From Dyadobacter fermentans (GTDB lineage Bacteria; Bacteroidota; Bacteroidia; Cytophagales; Spirosomataceae): a stretch of 64,000 nt of DNA. Made by a program: the position numbers and the translations under genes. The notes beneath the pieces are model-generated. The model was not told the origin of the DNA and made no database searches. It saw nothing but the letters and a program-made list of their open reading frames with translations. The stretch covers positions 104,558 to 168,557 of the forward strand of contig NZ_JAHXBN010000015.1 of NCBI RefSeq assembly GCF_019924045.1, written 5' to 3'. Shown piece after piece: positions 44,056 through 53,360 of the stretch. Each line of letters opens with the position of its first letter. Position 1 is the first letter of the stretch.

Positions 44056-44874
44056 ATGTCTGTACATACTGCTGATATCAAGCGCATTACGACCCACGTG
44101 ATTCAGGAAATGAAGAACCGTGGCGAAAAAATAACCTGTCTTACCGCCTATGACTATTCCATGGCGGGAATCGTGGATGCAGCCGGCGTGGAGCTGATCC
44201 TGGTGGGCGATTCTGCTTCTAATGTCATGGCCGGTCACGAAACGACCCTTCCGATCACGATCGATCAGATGATCTACCACGCATCTTCCGTAGTGCGTGC
44301 TGTGAAACGTGCATTAGTGGTCGTGGATTTGCCGTTTGGCTCGTACCAGGGCAATTCCCGGGAGGCATTGAATTCCGCGATCCGCATTATGAAAGAATCC
44401 GGCGCGCACGCGGTAAAGCTCGAAGGAGGGTTAGAGATCAAGGACTCGGTTATCCGCATACTGAGCGCAGGTGTGCCTGTAATGGGGCATTTAGGGCTTA
44501 CACCGCAGTCTATTTATAAGTTCGGGACTTACACCGTCCGCGCGAAACAAGAAGCTGAGGCACAAAAACTGATCGAGGATGCCAAAATGCTCGAAGAAGT
44601 GGGTTGCTTCTCGGTAGTACTCGAAAAAATCCCGGCGAAACTGACCAAACAGGTCTCGGAAAGCATTCAAATTCCGACAATCGGGATCGGTGCAGGACCT
44701 CATGCCGATGGCCAGGTACTCGTCATCCACGATTTGCTGGGTATCAACAAGGAGTTCAAACCGCGCTTTTTACGCCACTATGCCGATTTGAATGGCGTTA
44801 TGACCAACGCCATCACCAATTATATTTCAGATGTAAAAGGAAGGTCGTTCCCGAATGAATCGGAATCATACTGA
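44056..44874 (+). CDS. panB: 3-methyl-2-oxobutanoate hydroxymethyltransferase
   Basis: 272 residues. Makes ketopantoate from alpha-ketoisovalerate and methylenetetrahydrofolate in pantothenate/CoA synthesis. [40 protein letters not shown] (metal and substrate site), AVKLEGG and [20 protein letters not shown] are all conserved. Length is normal. No panC or panD lies adjacent. It is followed after 27 bp by the RluA-family gene. Confidence 0.96.
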   Translation: MSVHTADIKRITTHVIQEMKNRGEKITCLTAYDYSMAGIVDAAGVELILVGDSASNVMAGHETTLPITIDQMIYHASSVVRAVKRALVVVDLPFGSYQGNSREALNSAIRIMKESGAHAVKLEGGLEIKDSVIRILSAGVPVMGHLGLTPQSIYKFGTYTVRAKQEAEAQKLIEDAKMLEEVGCFSVVLEKIPAKLTKQVSESIQIPTIGIGAGPHADGQVLVIHDLLGINKEFKPRFLRHYADLNGVMTNAITNYISDVKGRSFPNESESY

Positions 44875-44901
44875 CCTTTTAAAAAGTATTAAACTAATAA
44901 T

Positions 44902-45633
44902 ATGGCTAAAAAACCTTTTCGGGTTGTTTACGAAGATAATCACCTGATCATCGTCAATAAGGAGCCGGGCATTCTGGTTCAGGCCGATGTTACCGGCGAT
45001 ACGTGCCTGCTCGATATGGTCAAAGACTATATTAAGGAGGAGTACAACAAGCCGGGAGCTGTGTTTCTCGGTACCGTACACCGCCTGGATCGCCCCGTGA
45101 GCGGGCTCGTGGTGTTCGCGCGCACGTCCAAGGCGCTCGAACGCATGAACGAGATTTTCCGCAAACGTGACGTTCAGAAGACCTACTGGGCAGTTGTGAA
45201 AAACAAACCCGCCGAGAAGAAGGGCAAACTCGTGCATTGGCTTACCAAAAACGAGGCCCGCAACGTGACTACCGCCCACGACCAGGAAGTACCTGGCTCG
45301 CAACGTGCGGAGCTTTCATATCGCTGGATCGGAGAGATCAACAAGTTCCATTTGCTGGAAGTAATGCCCGTCACCGGCAGGCCTCACCAGATCCGTGTAC
45401 AGCTGGCATCGATGAATTGTCCGATCCGCGGGGATGTGAAGTATGGTTACCCCAAAGGCAATCCGGACGGCAGCATCAATTTGCACGCGCGGAGGCTCTA
45501 TTTCGAGCATCCGGTTAAAAAAGAGCCGGTTATCTGCCGCGCGGGCGTTCCGAACGATGCCTTTTGGGAAGAATTCTTAACTTTGGATAAAGAGGTGATC
45601 AAACCTGAGCACCTGGACTTCTTTCATGAATAA
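44902..45633 (+). CDS. RluA-family pseudouridine synthase, second copy
   Basis: 243 residues. The catalytic motif is VHRLDRPVSGLVVFARTS (about residues 54-71). KTYWAVVKNKPAEKKG and LLEVMPVTGRPHQIRVQLA complete the core, then DVKYGYPKGNPDGSINLHAR. No S4 domain. It differs clearly from the copy at 23701, so the two probably modify different sites. Likely co-transcribed with panB and the DUF6787-like gene that follows after 6 bp. Confidence 0.9.
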   Translation: MAKKPFRVVYEDNHLIIVNKEPGILVQADVTGDTCLLDMVKDYIKEEYNKPGAVFLGTVHRLDRPVSGLVVFARTSKALERMNEIFRKRDVQKTYWAVVKNKPAEKKGKLVHWLTKNEARNVTTAHDQEVPGSQRAELSYRWIGEINKFHLLEVMPVTGRPHQIRVQLASMNCPIRGDVKYGYPKGNPDGSINLHARRLYFEHPVKKEPVICRAGVPNDAFWEEFLTLDKEVIKPEHLDFFHE

Positions 45634-45639
45634 TAGCCG

Positions 45640-45963
45640 ATGATCGAAAAACTGAAACAGCGTTGGAACGTCCGGAATGGGTGGGATGTACTCATAATTC
45701 TGGTCGTTTTCGCCTGTACCGGTTTTTCGGTCCTCTACGTCAAACGCTGGCTTTTTGAGTGGATCGGGCTGACCGAAAACTCCCCGGCATGGCTTCGCTG
45801 GTCGGTGAATATCCTCATCATTTTGCCGCTGTACCAGGTCATATTGCTGGCCTGGGGCTGGATCTGGGGGAAATTCAATTTCTTCTGGGAGTTTGAAAAA
45901 CGTATGTTCAGCCGCATAGGCGGGCTATCCCGCTCCAAAAAGGCCGAAACAACGCCTGAATAA
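45640..45963 (+). CDS. DUF6787-like small membrane protein
   Basis: 107 residues. WNVRNGWDVLIILVVFACTG leads into the first membrane helix (about 18-36) and VNILIILPLYQVILLAWGWI is the second (about 57-76), followed by FNFFWEFEKRMFSRIGGL and a charged tail. It matches what is annotated as DUF6787 in Bacteroidota. Function unknown. Third gene of the panB unit. Confidence 0.8.
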   Translation: MIEKLKQRWNVRNGWDVLIILVVFACTGFSVLYVKRWLFEWIGLTENSPAWLRWSVNILIILPLYQVILLAWGWIWGKFNFFWEFEKRMFSRIGGLSRSKKAETTPE

Positions 45964-45967
45964 CTTC

Positions 45968-48289
45968 CTATTTGCCCCCACCTACTATCAGCCCGCGATA
46001 TACTTTCCGCGCTTTCTCGTAAGCCTCAGCGGCTGCTTTCCGCTCTTCAACGCGGATATTCGGCTCTTTCATTTTCCAGCATTGCTCCAAAGCCGCAAGG
46101 CACCATTCCGCGCTCTGCTTTTCGGCAATAGCTTGATTATTGATTTTTACAAAAACCGGATTTGAATGCGAACTAGGGTAAATGCGCACCGCCAGCCACC
46201 CCGACCGGGCTATTTTGGGTGAAAAACTAATATCTGTCAATTTCCCATCTGCCTGTACCTCAACGGTGTCAACAGGCACTCCGTTAAAGATCAGTTCCGC
46301 TCTGACGGTCCGCGATTGGCCTACCCGAGACCGCTCAATGTCCCAGTACGGTTTTTCCGTCATCGGCGACTTCGCTATTTTCTCTCCCGTGCCATCCTGT
46401 TTTTCTGGCAAATAGGCGGCAATTTTAGCCGATACTTGCACATTGCCCGGTGCTTTCATCAGTACTTCGCTATCGCTCGTACCTGCCTCCACACCATTGA
46501 CTTTAAAATCCATGATATGAGATTTCCCATCGGAAACGTAGCTTCGGCCCAGTTGCAGGGCCTCCACGTACCCGTCGTAATCCATCGCATTCTTAGGTTT
46601 GAAATAGCTCCGCGCCTGGCCCACGCGCGCGTCGGTGATGCACGGGAAGTCTGTTTCTCCGCTTAGCCTCGTTTTAAAGCCGCAATTGAGCGTGTGGTAG
46701 TACATATTGAGCTCCCAGGGTGCGGGAGTATCGCCAGCACTGAAAAAGTCGATCAGACCATCGGTAACCGTCACTACGTATTCATTCGCGCCGATCCCGT
46801 CCATTTTCGGTGTGACGTAATTGGGAAGTTTATTAGTGGCCTCCATCGGCCCCAAACCCCAACCGGAATGCGCATACCCTACCACACCGCCCTGCGATTT
46901 GGCCCAGGAAAGTACCGGCGCCGTCCAGCTTGGCCACTGCTCAATAGTGGTAGTACCGGGGTAATCGTCCTCTTTAATCCTCAGCAGTACGATATGCCCC
47001 GCATGTGACGACGGGAAACCCGAAACCTCCACATCGTTGCGCATGACCGTTTTGGGAGCTGACAAGGGATGGTCCTTACCTGTAAAAAACGTTTTCTGAT
47101 GGTACCAGCTCGGTCCCCAGGCCAGATTGGCCGCCATATTTAAATCCTCACCCAGCACCTGCCGGAACATATCCTTCGGATCGACGCCCTCGGTGGGGCT
47201 GTCGTAATGGCTGCAACCGGCGGCATGAATGTGGTGATCCGCACTGAACCAGCCGAGTTTGGCAAGCTGGATCCACCTTTTCAGCTGGAAATCCACCTTA
47301 ATGGCCTCCCTGCCTTCCGGAACGACGATTTCCTTCGCCAGCGGAATGTACTCGGGCCCGCGCGTGTACGTGACCTTATATTGGCCGGGCGGCAATGTCA
47401 CATGCTCGCCGCTTTTACGGTAAATCTGAGGCTGGAAAAAGAAATCGGGATATTCGTCGAAGGCGGCCACACGGCGGGACGGCAGCGGGTAAATGCCTTT
47501 GAATTTGCCTGATGCGTGTTCCTGGCCGTCGGTGATCAGGAAGGAAGCCATAGTAGGCGTCCCATCGTCGTCTTTTACATCAAAACTGACTTTTACGGCA
47601 GGCTTTGCATCAAACAAAATGTGCGTGGAATTCCGGAAACCAATATCCTGCGAACCTTGACCAGCGTTGTAGGCGATTTCCGCCTCCCGCTTACCAGCAT
47701 CTTTGGAATAGATTTGCACCACGGCATATTCGAGCTTCAAACCCGACAAATTCGCCTGCAAAGGCCGTCCGGCATAAATTTGAATATCCAGAAACCGATT
47801 GGCAACCTGCCCCTCGGTCAATTCGTGCTCTTTTTTGACCCTATGCTCGAAGGAAGGCGAATGATAAGGCTTCTGCGCATTCGGGCTTGTGGCTTCGAAT
47901 TTGGCCGTGATACCCGCCTCATTATGGATTTTAACCAGAAAAGCCGTCCAGCCGCCCTGTACCAACACCGCTTTCGCAGCTCCACGGTCGACTTTTACAC
48001 GCCCTTCCGGGTTGATATGCACCACATTCAGGCAATAGGGATCAAGAATGGCCTGGATCTGCGTAACGGTTACATGCGACAACCGGCTGCGCTCCAATGC
48101 TTTCAGCTTAGCGGCATCGGCAGTTTGCAGCGCATTGCCCGAAAACGAAAGGGCTTCCTGCAAACGCATGGCCTGCGCCAGCAAGGGCTGCGGCTCCACA
48201 TCGGTGGCGACAGTATGCTGATCGTGCTGCCCGAGCAGCATCAGTGGGAAGAAAACTGCTAAAAGGAGTAGGGCAGACGATGTTTTCAT
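45968..48289 (-). CDS. CehA/McbA-type PHP-like metallohydrolase, secreted
   Basis: 773 residues with a signal peptide (SALLLLAVFFPLMLLGQ). The N-terminal 360 residues are beta-sandwich-like. The hydrolase core begins GWFSADHHIHAAGCSHYDSP (about residues 350-369, metal-binding DHHIH), continues with EDLNMAANLAWGPSW, GVVGYAHSGWGLGPMEATN and GETDFPCITDARVGQARSYF. This is the CehA/McbA (PHP superfamily) pattern. Known members hydrolyse carbamate or other esters, but the substrate here is open. It is the last gene of the recQ-DUF5723-CehA unit and starts 1 bp after the previous stop. Confidence 0.78.
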   Translation of the reverse strand: MKTSSALLLLAVFFPLMLLGQHDQHTVATDVEPQPLLAQAMRLQEALSFSGNALQTADAAKLKALERSRLSHVTVTQIQAILDPYCLNVVHINPEGRVKVDRGAAKAVLVQGGWTAFLVKIHNEAGITAKFEATSPNAQKPYHSPSFEHRVKKEHELTEGQVANRFLDIQIYAGRPLQANLSGLKLEYAVVQIYSKDAGKREAEIAYNAGQGSQDIGFRNSTHILFDAKPAVKVSFDVKDDDGTPTMASFLITDGQEHASGKFKGIYPLPSRRVAAFDEYPDFFFQPQIYRKSGEHVTLPPGQYKVTYTRGPEYIPLAKEIVVPEGREAIKVDFQLKRWIQLAKLGWFSADHHIHAAGCSHYDSPTEGVDPKDMFRQVLGEDLNMAANLAWGPSWYHQKTFFTGKDHPLSAPKTVMRNDVEVSGFPSSHAGHIVLLRIKEDDYPGTTTIEQWPSWTAPVLSWAKSQGGVVGYAHSGWGLGPMEATNKLPNYVTPKMDGIGANEYVVTVTDGLIDFFSAGDTPAPWELNMYYHTLNCGFKTRLSGETDFPCITDARVGQARSYFKPKNAMDYDGYVEALQLGRSYVSDGKSHIMDFKVNGVEAGTSDSEVLMKAPGNVQVSAKIAAYLPEKQDGTGEKIAKSPMTEKPYWDIERSRVGQSRTVRAELIFNGVPVDTVEVQADGKLTDISFSPKIARSGWLAVRIYPSSHSNPVFVKINNQAIAEKQSAEWCLAALEQCWKMKEPNIRVEERKAAAEAYEKARKVYRGLIVGGGK

Positions 48290-48290
48290 A

Positions 48291-49739
48291 TCAATCCTTG
48301 TCTTTTTTACGAGATGCCTTCCACGCGGTGAACCCGATGTACATCATACTCCCGCGTGCCCCGCCGCTTTTCATCAGGCCATTTACATTACTGAAACCGA
48401 GGAATACCGGACCAAAATGCCCTGCGAGGCCGATTGAAGGCCTATTATTTCCCTGAATGAACGAAATCGGGAACGAAAGGCCGGAATCTTCATCTTCAAA
48501 GCGCGGCGTAATGATAAAAGTATTCGGCACGTACATATCTAATGACCGATCCCCATTCGATTGCTTGCCGCCGCCGCTCAGCCGGCTTGTGTGCGAAAGA
48601 TTCAGGAAGAACCCGTGGAAAACCTGCAAATCAGCTTCGAGATTGAGCGCCTGGGGCAGTTTTGCCTTCTGGGCCAGCACGAAGCTCGTATCGCTCGGAA
48701 AAAGGCTCATAAACCCCTCAGGGCCACGGTCACTGATCATTTCCAATTGTGTTTGGCCTACTACCACATTGCTATGCGATCCTTTCACGACCCTCGAATC
48801 GCCCGTTTTGTATTTTACGGAGCCAATATCGGTCAGTGAGCCCGCAAGGCGGACCAGGTAATCGGGGCTGTCGTTATAAACTTCCTTACGATCCTTCCAA
48901 ACCGAGCCGATTTCATAAGAAAAACCAAGGTCATACCCCCAACCAGAGCCATACTTACCTGAATCGAACAGATTTCCGACGCTCATTTTGCGGTTAGGCG
49001 TGCTATATCCGCTTTCATAGGTCAGATTCTCGATTTCCAGCTGATTCACATCCGGGTTGCTGCTACTTACCGGATTAATGCTATAACGGTCCGCATTCCC
49101 TTTCAGATAAGCAACACGCGCCCCGAAGACCCTTTTTACCGTCACACCGACGCGGAATTTATGCCCTTCGATATCCAGGAGCTGCGCACCGTAAGAAAAG
49201 CTGAGATCGGAAAAGCTCTGCTGAACCAGGCTGAAATCGCCCCATGCTTCGTCTGAAATAGGCGGAGTGCTGCCGGTATCGAGCCTTTTCATATACAAAT
49301 TATCGATAGCCGAGGGAATATTCCGCCCCAACACAAAACCGCGCGTGCGCAGCTGCACGGCCACACCGTGGTATTTACCCAATGCAAAAGACACCGACGG
49401 CCAACGGATCTCACCTGCCAGGAAAATAGGGTCCTTGTAGGTGAGCGAGCCCATCGTACGCGAGCGTCCGTAAAGCTCCTTCGTAGAATGCGGTGCGAGA
49501 ACAGGGTACAGGAATGAGTTTTCCCCGATGAAACGGAAATAGCGGTATTTGATGCTGCCGCCGAGCGAAAGGACATTGATCTGAAACTTATGCCGCGGCC
49601 CGCCGAGCACCGACGGATTGTAGGTCGACCGGTACAAGCCGCCGTAGTTGCTGAATTGTAAGCCGGGAATCTGTTGGGCAAAGGCGCATTGCAACGCCGT
49701 CAAAGCGAATAGTGCTGTGGTAAGTAATGAGGTTTTCAA
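48291..49739 (-). CDS. DUF5723 family outer-membrane protein
   Basis: 482 residues with a signal peptide (LLTTALFALTALQCAFA-Q). The start SNYGGLYRSTYNPSVLGGPR (about 30-49), with the asparagine-proline motif near the N-terminus, is typical of the PorV/DUF5723-like barrel families in Bacteroidota. Many amphipathic strands follow (GSGWGYDLGFSYEIGS). The ATG overlaps the recQ stop by 4 bp. Probably an outer-membrane barrel; role unknown, possibly linked to the CehA-like protein encoded next. Confidence 0.75.
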   Translation of the reverse strand: MKTSLLTTALFALTALQCAFAQQIPGLQFSNYGGLYRSTYNPSVLGGPRHKFQINVLSLGGSIKYRYFRFIGENSFLYPVLAPHSTKELYGRSRTMGSLTYKDPIFLAGEIRWPSVSFALGKYHGVAVQLRTRGFVLGRNIPSAIDNLYMKRLDTGSTPPISDEAWGDFSLVQQSFSDLSFSYGAQLLDIEGHKFRVGVTVKRVFGARVAYLKGNADRYSINPVSSSNPDVNQLEIENLTYESGYSTPNRKMSVGNLFDSGKYGSGWGYDLGFSYEIGSVWKDRKEVYNDSPDYLVRLAGSLTDIGSVKYKTGDSRVVKGSHSNVVVGQTQLEMISDRGPEGFMSLFPSDTSFVLAQKAKLPQALNLEADLQVFHGFFLNLSHTSRLSGGGKQSNGDRSLDMYVPNTFIITPRFEDEDSGLSFPISFIQGNNRPSIGLAGHFGPVFLGFSNVNGLMKSGGARGSMMYIGFTAWKASRKKDKD

Positions 49740-51670
49740 GGTTGAGTTTTGTTAGTCGGGGTCAGCATTCCCTGTTCGTTGTAACGGATCGCCTCCTCCT
49801 GGATTAGTTCTTGTAATGCTTTCAGGAACGCATCGCCGGGCACATTTTCAAATGCCTGGTTAAGTTCCGCGGGCAGCATTGGGCCCTCACGGTGCAAAAG
49901 CGCGATGATCTGCTCGGCCAAGTCGGTGTTCCCGACGGCATCGCGCGTGGTCTCACTTTTTCTGTTTTGGATGCATATATCGCACACGCCACATTCCTCC
50001 GCATCATATTCATGAAAATATTCCAGCAAAAGCAACGTACGGCACCGTTTGGTGTGCGAAGCGTAACGGATCACTGCCTGCGCCTTTTGCAGGTCACGGT
50101 CCTTTTTCTTTTGTATTTCAAAAACATTCAGCGGCAGTAAAGAAGAGTCATAGCGCGGTGTCAGAAATGTGAGCTGGGGCTTGTCTCTCCTTGGCTCGTA
50201 ATCGATGATTTCGCGTTCGGCCAGGAATTTCAGCTTCCTCAGGATCTCGGGTACATTGGCGAAATGAATCTGCGCCAGTTCCGTTTCGGAAATACGCACA
50301 TACTCGGTAAAAAGCTCCCCGCCGTACATCCGCAAGATCAGTTTGATAAACGAATCCATCTCCTGATAGCGTATCTGAAAATCGTACAATTCCCGGTTAT
50401 CGACCAGGAAATGAATTTTGGAAGAATCCCCGAAGCTCTCGCTGAGCTGCACAAACCCCTCTTCTTCAAGCAGTTTCAATGCATAATGGGTTTCATTCAC
50501 CGGCAACCCGAATATTCCCGCGAATTCCTGAATATCAAAATCAAAGCCTGACAATTCGCCCGCGCCGATCGCTATTTTGTAGTAATTCGCCAGGGCCTGG
50601 TATACCCGCCGGAGCATTTCCACTGGCGGATATTTCCGTTCAATGCTGTCAATAAGCTCTTCCAGGTCGATTCTATTGAAAAGCGCCACCGCATAAGCCT
50701 TCTTTTCGTCCCTTCCGGCACGGCCCGCTTCCTGGTAATAGGCTTCGAGGTTATCGGGCAAGTCGAAATGGATCACCGCGCGCACGTCCGGCTTATCAAT
50801 ACCCATCCCGAATGCATTGGTGGCCACCACTGTGCGAATGCGGTTCTGTATCCAGGCCGTCTGCCGCTCCGAACGGTCCTTAAAAGGCAGGCCTGCGTGG
50901 TAGCTCGTCGCGGAAATTCCCTGGCGGTTTAGCCAGTCCGCCAGCTCTTTTGTGCGCTTGCGCGTGCGAACGTATACGATCCCCGTTCCCTGTACATTGC
51001 GTAAAATCTGTAATAATTTCCGCTCTTTGCTTTCCTCCGCGAATGCCGAATAGGAGAGGTTGGCCCGTGCGAACGATTGCTTGAACACCCGCGCATTGCG
51101 CATTTCGAGCTTGTCGAGAATGTCGGTCCTTACTTCCTCGGTAGCGGTGGCGGTCAGCGCCATCACCGGCACTTTGGGCAAAAGTTTACGAAAATCGGCG
51201 ATGAGCAGGTAGGAGGGGCGGAAGTCGTAGCCCCAGGCCGAAATACAATGGGCCTCGTCGATCGCGAGCAGGCACACCTTCATACGCTTCGTACGCGCGA
51301 TCATGATGTCCGTGCGCAAGCGCTCGGGTGACACGTACAGGAACTTCGTACTGCCGTGAACGCAATTATCCAGCGTAATATCGATTTCCGTCTTGCTCAT
51401 CCCCGAATGGATTGCCGCGGCTGGTATATGCCTGCGTTTGAGCTGCTCTACCTGGTCCTTCATCAGGGCAATGAGTGGTGTTACCACGATGCAAACACCT
51501 TCGGAAGCCATTACCGGCACTTGAAAACAAATGGACTTCCCACCGCCGGTAGGAAGTAATACCAGCGCATCCATGCCATTCAGGACCGTCTGGATGGCAT
51601 CCTCCTGAAACGGCCTGAAAGTGTCGTAACCCCAATATTGTTTCAGGACGGACCGGATATCAGTCATCAA
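49736..51670 (-). CDS. recQ: ATP-dependent DNA helicase RecQ
   Basis: 644 residues. 3'-5' helicase for recombination and fork repair. Motif 0 FRPFQEDAIQTVL, Walker A LLPTGGGKSICFQ (about 38-50), DEAHC box (AIDEAHCISAWG), TATATEEV, QEAGRAGRD (motif VI), and the RecQ-Ct zinc cysteines in CRTLLLLEYF and ECGVCDIC. The C-terminal part ends with a winged-helix and a degenerate tail; an HRDC domain is not evident, so this is a short RecQ. Promoter not identified. First gene of the DUF5723/CehA unit. Confidence 0.95.
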   Translation of the reverse strand: MMTDIRSVLKQYWGYDTFRPFQEDAIQTVLNGMDALVLLPTGGGKSICFQVPVMASEGVCIVVTPLIALMKDQVEQLKRRHIPAAAIHSGMSKTEIDITLDNCVHGSTKFLYVSPERLRTDIMIARTKRMKVCLLAIDEAHCISAWGYDFRPSYLLIADFRKLLPKVPVMALTATATEEVRTDILDKLEMRNARVFKQSFARANLSYSAFAEESKERKLLQILRNVQGTGIVYVRTRKRTKELADWLNRQGISATSYHAGLPFKDRSERQTAWIQNRIRTVVATNAFGMGIDKPDVRAVIHFDLPDNLEAYYQEAGRAGRDEKKAYAVALFNRIDLEELIDSIERKYPPVEMLRRVYQALANYYKIAIGAGELSGFDFDIQEFAGIFGLPVNETHYALKLLEEEGFVQLSESFGDSSKIHFLVDNRELYDFQIRYQEMDSFIKLILRMYGGELFTEYVRISETELAQIHFANVPEILRKLKFLAEREIIDYEPRRDKPQLTFLTPRYDSSLLPLNVFEIQKKKDRDLQKAQAVIRYASHTKRCRTLLLLEYFHEYDAEECGVCDICIQNRKSETTRDAVGNTDLAEQIIALLHREGPMLPAELNQAFENVPGDAFLKALQELIQEEAIRYNEQGMLTPTNKTQP

Positions 51671-51827
51671 AATGCATTTTGCGGTGTGGTAATCAGATTT
51701 TGCAAAGTAATCGCATTCGGTGCTTTATCGAAAGCGGAAAACCGCACGTTTGGTAAAAAGAAACACCAAACAGGTGTTCCATCAGGCACAAAACCCGTTA
51801 TTTAGCGACAGAATTTCACTCCGCATC

Positions 51828-53303
51828 ATGATTTTATCTTCCGGCAAAAAAGAAGCCAATGCCTCGTTGCTCCCCTGGCTTTTTACGCTGAGCTTCATTC
51901 TGATCACTTTTCTGCCGCGTTCTGTGGACGACACGATGTTTATGGACGGCGTAACTTACGCGGCCATCGCCCGCAATATGGCTGAGGGCATCGGTTCGTT
52001 CTGGCAGCCGTTTTTCGCGCATTCATTTTGGTTACCCTATGACAACGGCCCTTATTTTTCCGGCCATCCGCCGTTGCAATTCGGGTTGCAGGCCATTCTT
52101 TTCAGGATTTTCGGCGACACGCCCGCCGTTGAAAACGGCTACAATTTGCTGATTTTGACCGGCTACATGCTCCTCATCGTCAAAATCTGGCAAAAAGTGC
52201 TACACCCGGCCAGTCCATTCCGGGCATTTGGCTGGTTACCTGTTTTGTGTTGGTATACCGTCGGCATTGTCTATTATAGTATACCAAACAACTTTCTGGA
52301 CAGTACCATGGGGCTATTTTGCCTGGCCTCCTGCTATTTTCAATTGGTTTATCTGAAAGAAGTACCTGTCCAAAAGCACCGTGCATTGTGGCCGCTCCTG
52401 GCCGGCATCTGCATTGTGCTGGCGTTTTTAACCAAAGGCCCGGTAGGGCTCTATCCGCTTGCGTTTTCAGCGATTTATACCGTTTCCACACCTACTTACG
52501 GGCTTTCAAAGGTCTTCCCGCCGATTGTCATAATGGTGGGCGTGATCGCATTGGGTATTATAGGCATACTCGCGTATGGACCGGCTCGCGAGTTTATGGC
52601 AACGTATTTCAACGGCCAGGTCGTGCAGGCATTATTGCAGAAACGCGAGAAAGCCGGCACTGGCTGGGCTGCCCATTTCACATTGGTATCAGAACTCCTT
52701 CGAAATCTGTTGCCGCATTTGATCGCATGTACACTTTTGTACGGATTATCCTTCGGTTTTAAATGGAGAATCAGCCGGGACAAGGCGATCTCCGAAAACG
52801 TTCTCCTGACCGCGCTCGTAGCCGCGTCAGGTATTGTACCTATGCTGGTGAGTATCAAGCAATATCCGCATTACCTTTTGCCGGCTCTGCCTTTCGTGGC
52901 GCTGCTATTTGCATTCCTACTCGTACAGCGTATCGCTTTCATCATGGCACACAAAAAACAATTGATAACCATCGCGTTAAGCGTCGGCGTGGTGGTCTGC
53001 TGGGGTGCTACATTCCGGAAATTGGCCACCCTTCCGCCTGATGTTCATTCGGACAATGCTAAACAGTTACGTACACTGGTACCGTCAGCATCTACAATCG
53101 GCATTTGCCACGATTTATTTCAGCGAGCCGACATCCACGCCAACTTTCAGCGCTATCATCATTTATCGCTTTCCACCGGAATCGACTCCCTGAAATATGT
53201 CCTGGCCGACTCCGCATGCCTGTCGCAATTTGACCTGAAACACGACAGCATCGTGCCATTGCATGGCGGTTATCTATTGGTGGTTCAAAACCTTGACCGG
53301 TGA
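51828..53303 (+). CDS. ArnT-like lipid-linked sugar transferase (GT39/83 type)
   Basis: About 491 residues from the ATG at 51828; the frame is open to a GTG at 51720 but a hydrophobic start at 51828 is more natural. An N-terminal periplasmic motif DDTMFMDGVTYAAIARNMAE (about 29-48), with the Asp seen in ArnT/PMT enzymes, and about ten to twelve membrane helices (YNLLILTGYMLLIVKIW, YTVGIVYYSIPNNFLDSTM, FLTKGPVGLYPLAFSAIYTV). FLTKGPVGLYPLAFS is the KGP motif of this family. It transfers sugar or 4-amino-arabinose from undecaprenyl-phosphate carriers to lipid or protein; the acceptor is unknown. Confidence 0.82.
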   Translation: MILSSGKKEANASLLPWLFTLSFILITFLPRSVDDTMFMDGVTYAAIARNMAEGIGSFWQPFFAHSFWLPYDNGPYFSGHPPLQFGLQAILFRIFGDTPAVENGYNLLILTGYMLLIVKIWQKVLHPASPFRAFGWLPVLCWYTVGIVYYSIPNNFLDSTMGLFCLASCYFQLVYLKEVPVQKHRALWPLLAGICIVLAFLTKGPVGLYPLAFSAIYTVSTPTYGLSKVFPPIVIMVGVIALGIIGILAYGPAREFMATYFNGQVVQALLQKREKAGTGWAAHFTLVSELLRNLLPHLIACTLLYGLSFGFKWRISRDKAISENVLLTALVAASGIVPMLVSIKQYPHYLLPALPFVALLFAFLLVQRIAFIMAHKKQLITIALSVGVVVCWGATFRKLATLPPDVHSDNAKQLRTLVPSASTIGICHDLFQRADIHANFQRYHHLSLSTGIDSLKYVLADSACLSQFDLKHDSIVPLHGGYLLVVQNLDR

Positions 53304-53305
53304 TC

Positions 53306-53334
53306 TTGCCAATACAGCGAAAATATTATCTTTG
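53306..53334 (+). promoter_or_regulatory. Promoter of the PBP4-type gene
   Basis: TTG (53306-53308) and TATCTTTG (53327-53334) with 18-bp spacing match the Bacteroidota consensus. The expected start near 53341 gives a leader of about 20 nt before the ATG at 53361. The -33 box begins 3 bp after the previous stop. Confidence 0.7.
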
Positions 53335-53360
53335 TTTAAAGTTCATTTTAAACTGTTTCC

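Noticed and set aside
46182..48262. Long frames on the plus strand opposite the CehA-like gene
   Set aside because: Shadows of the real gene, lacking any domain or start signal.
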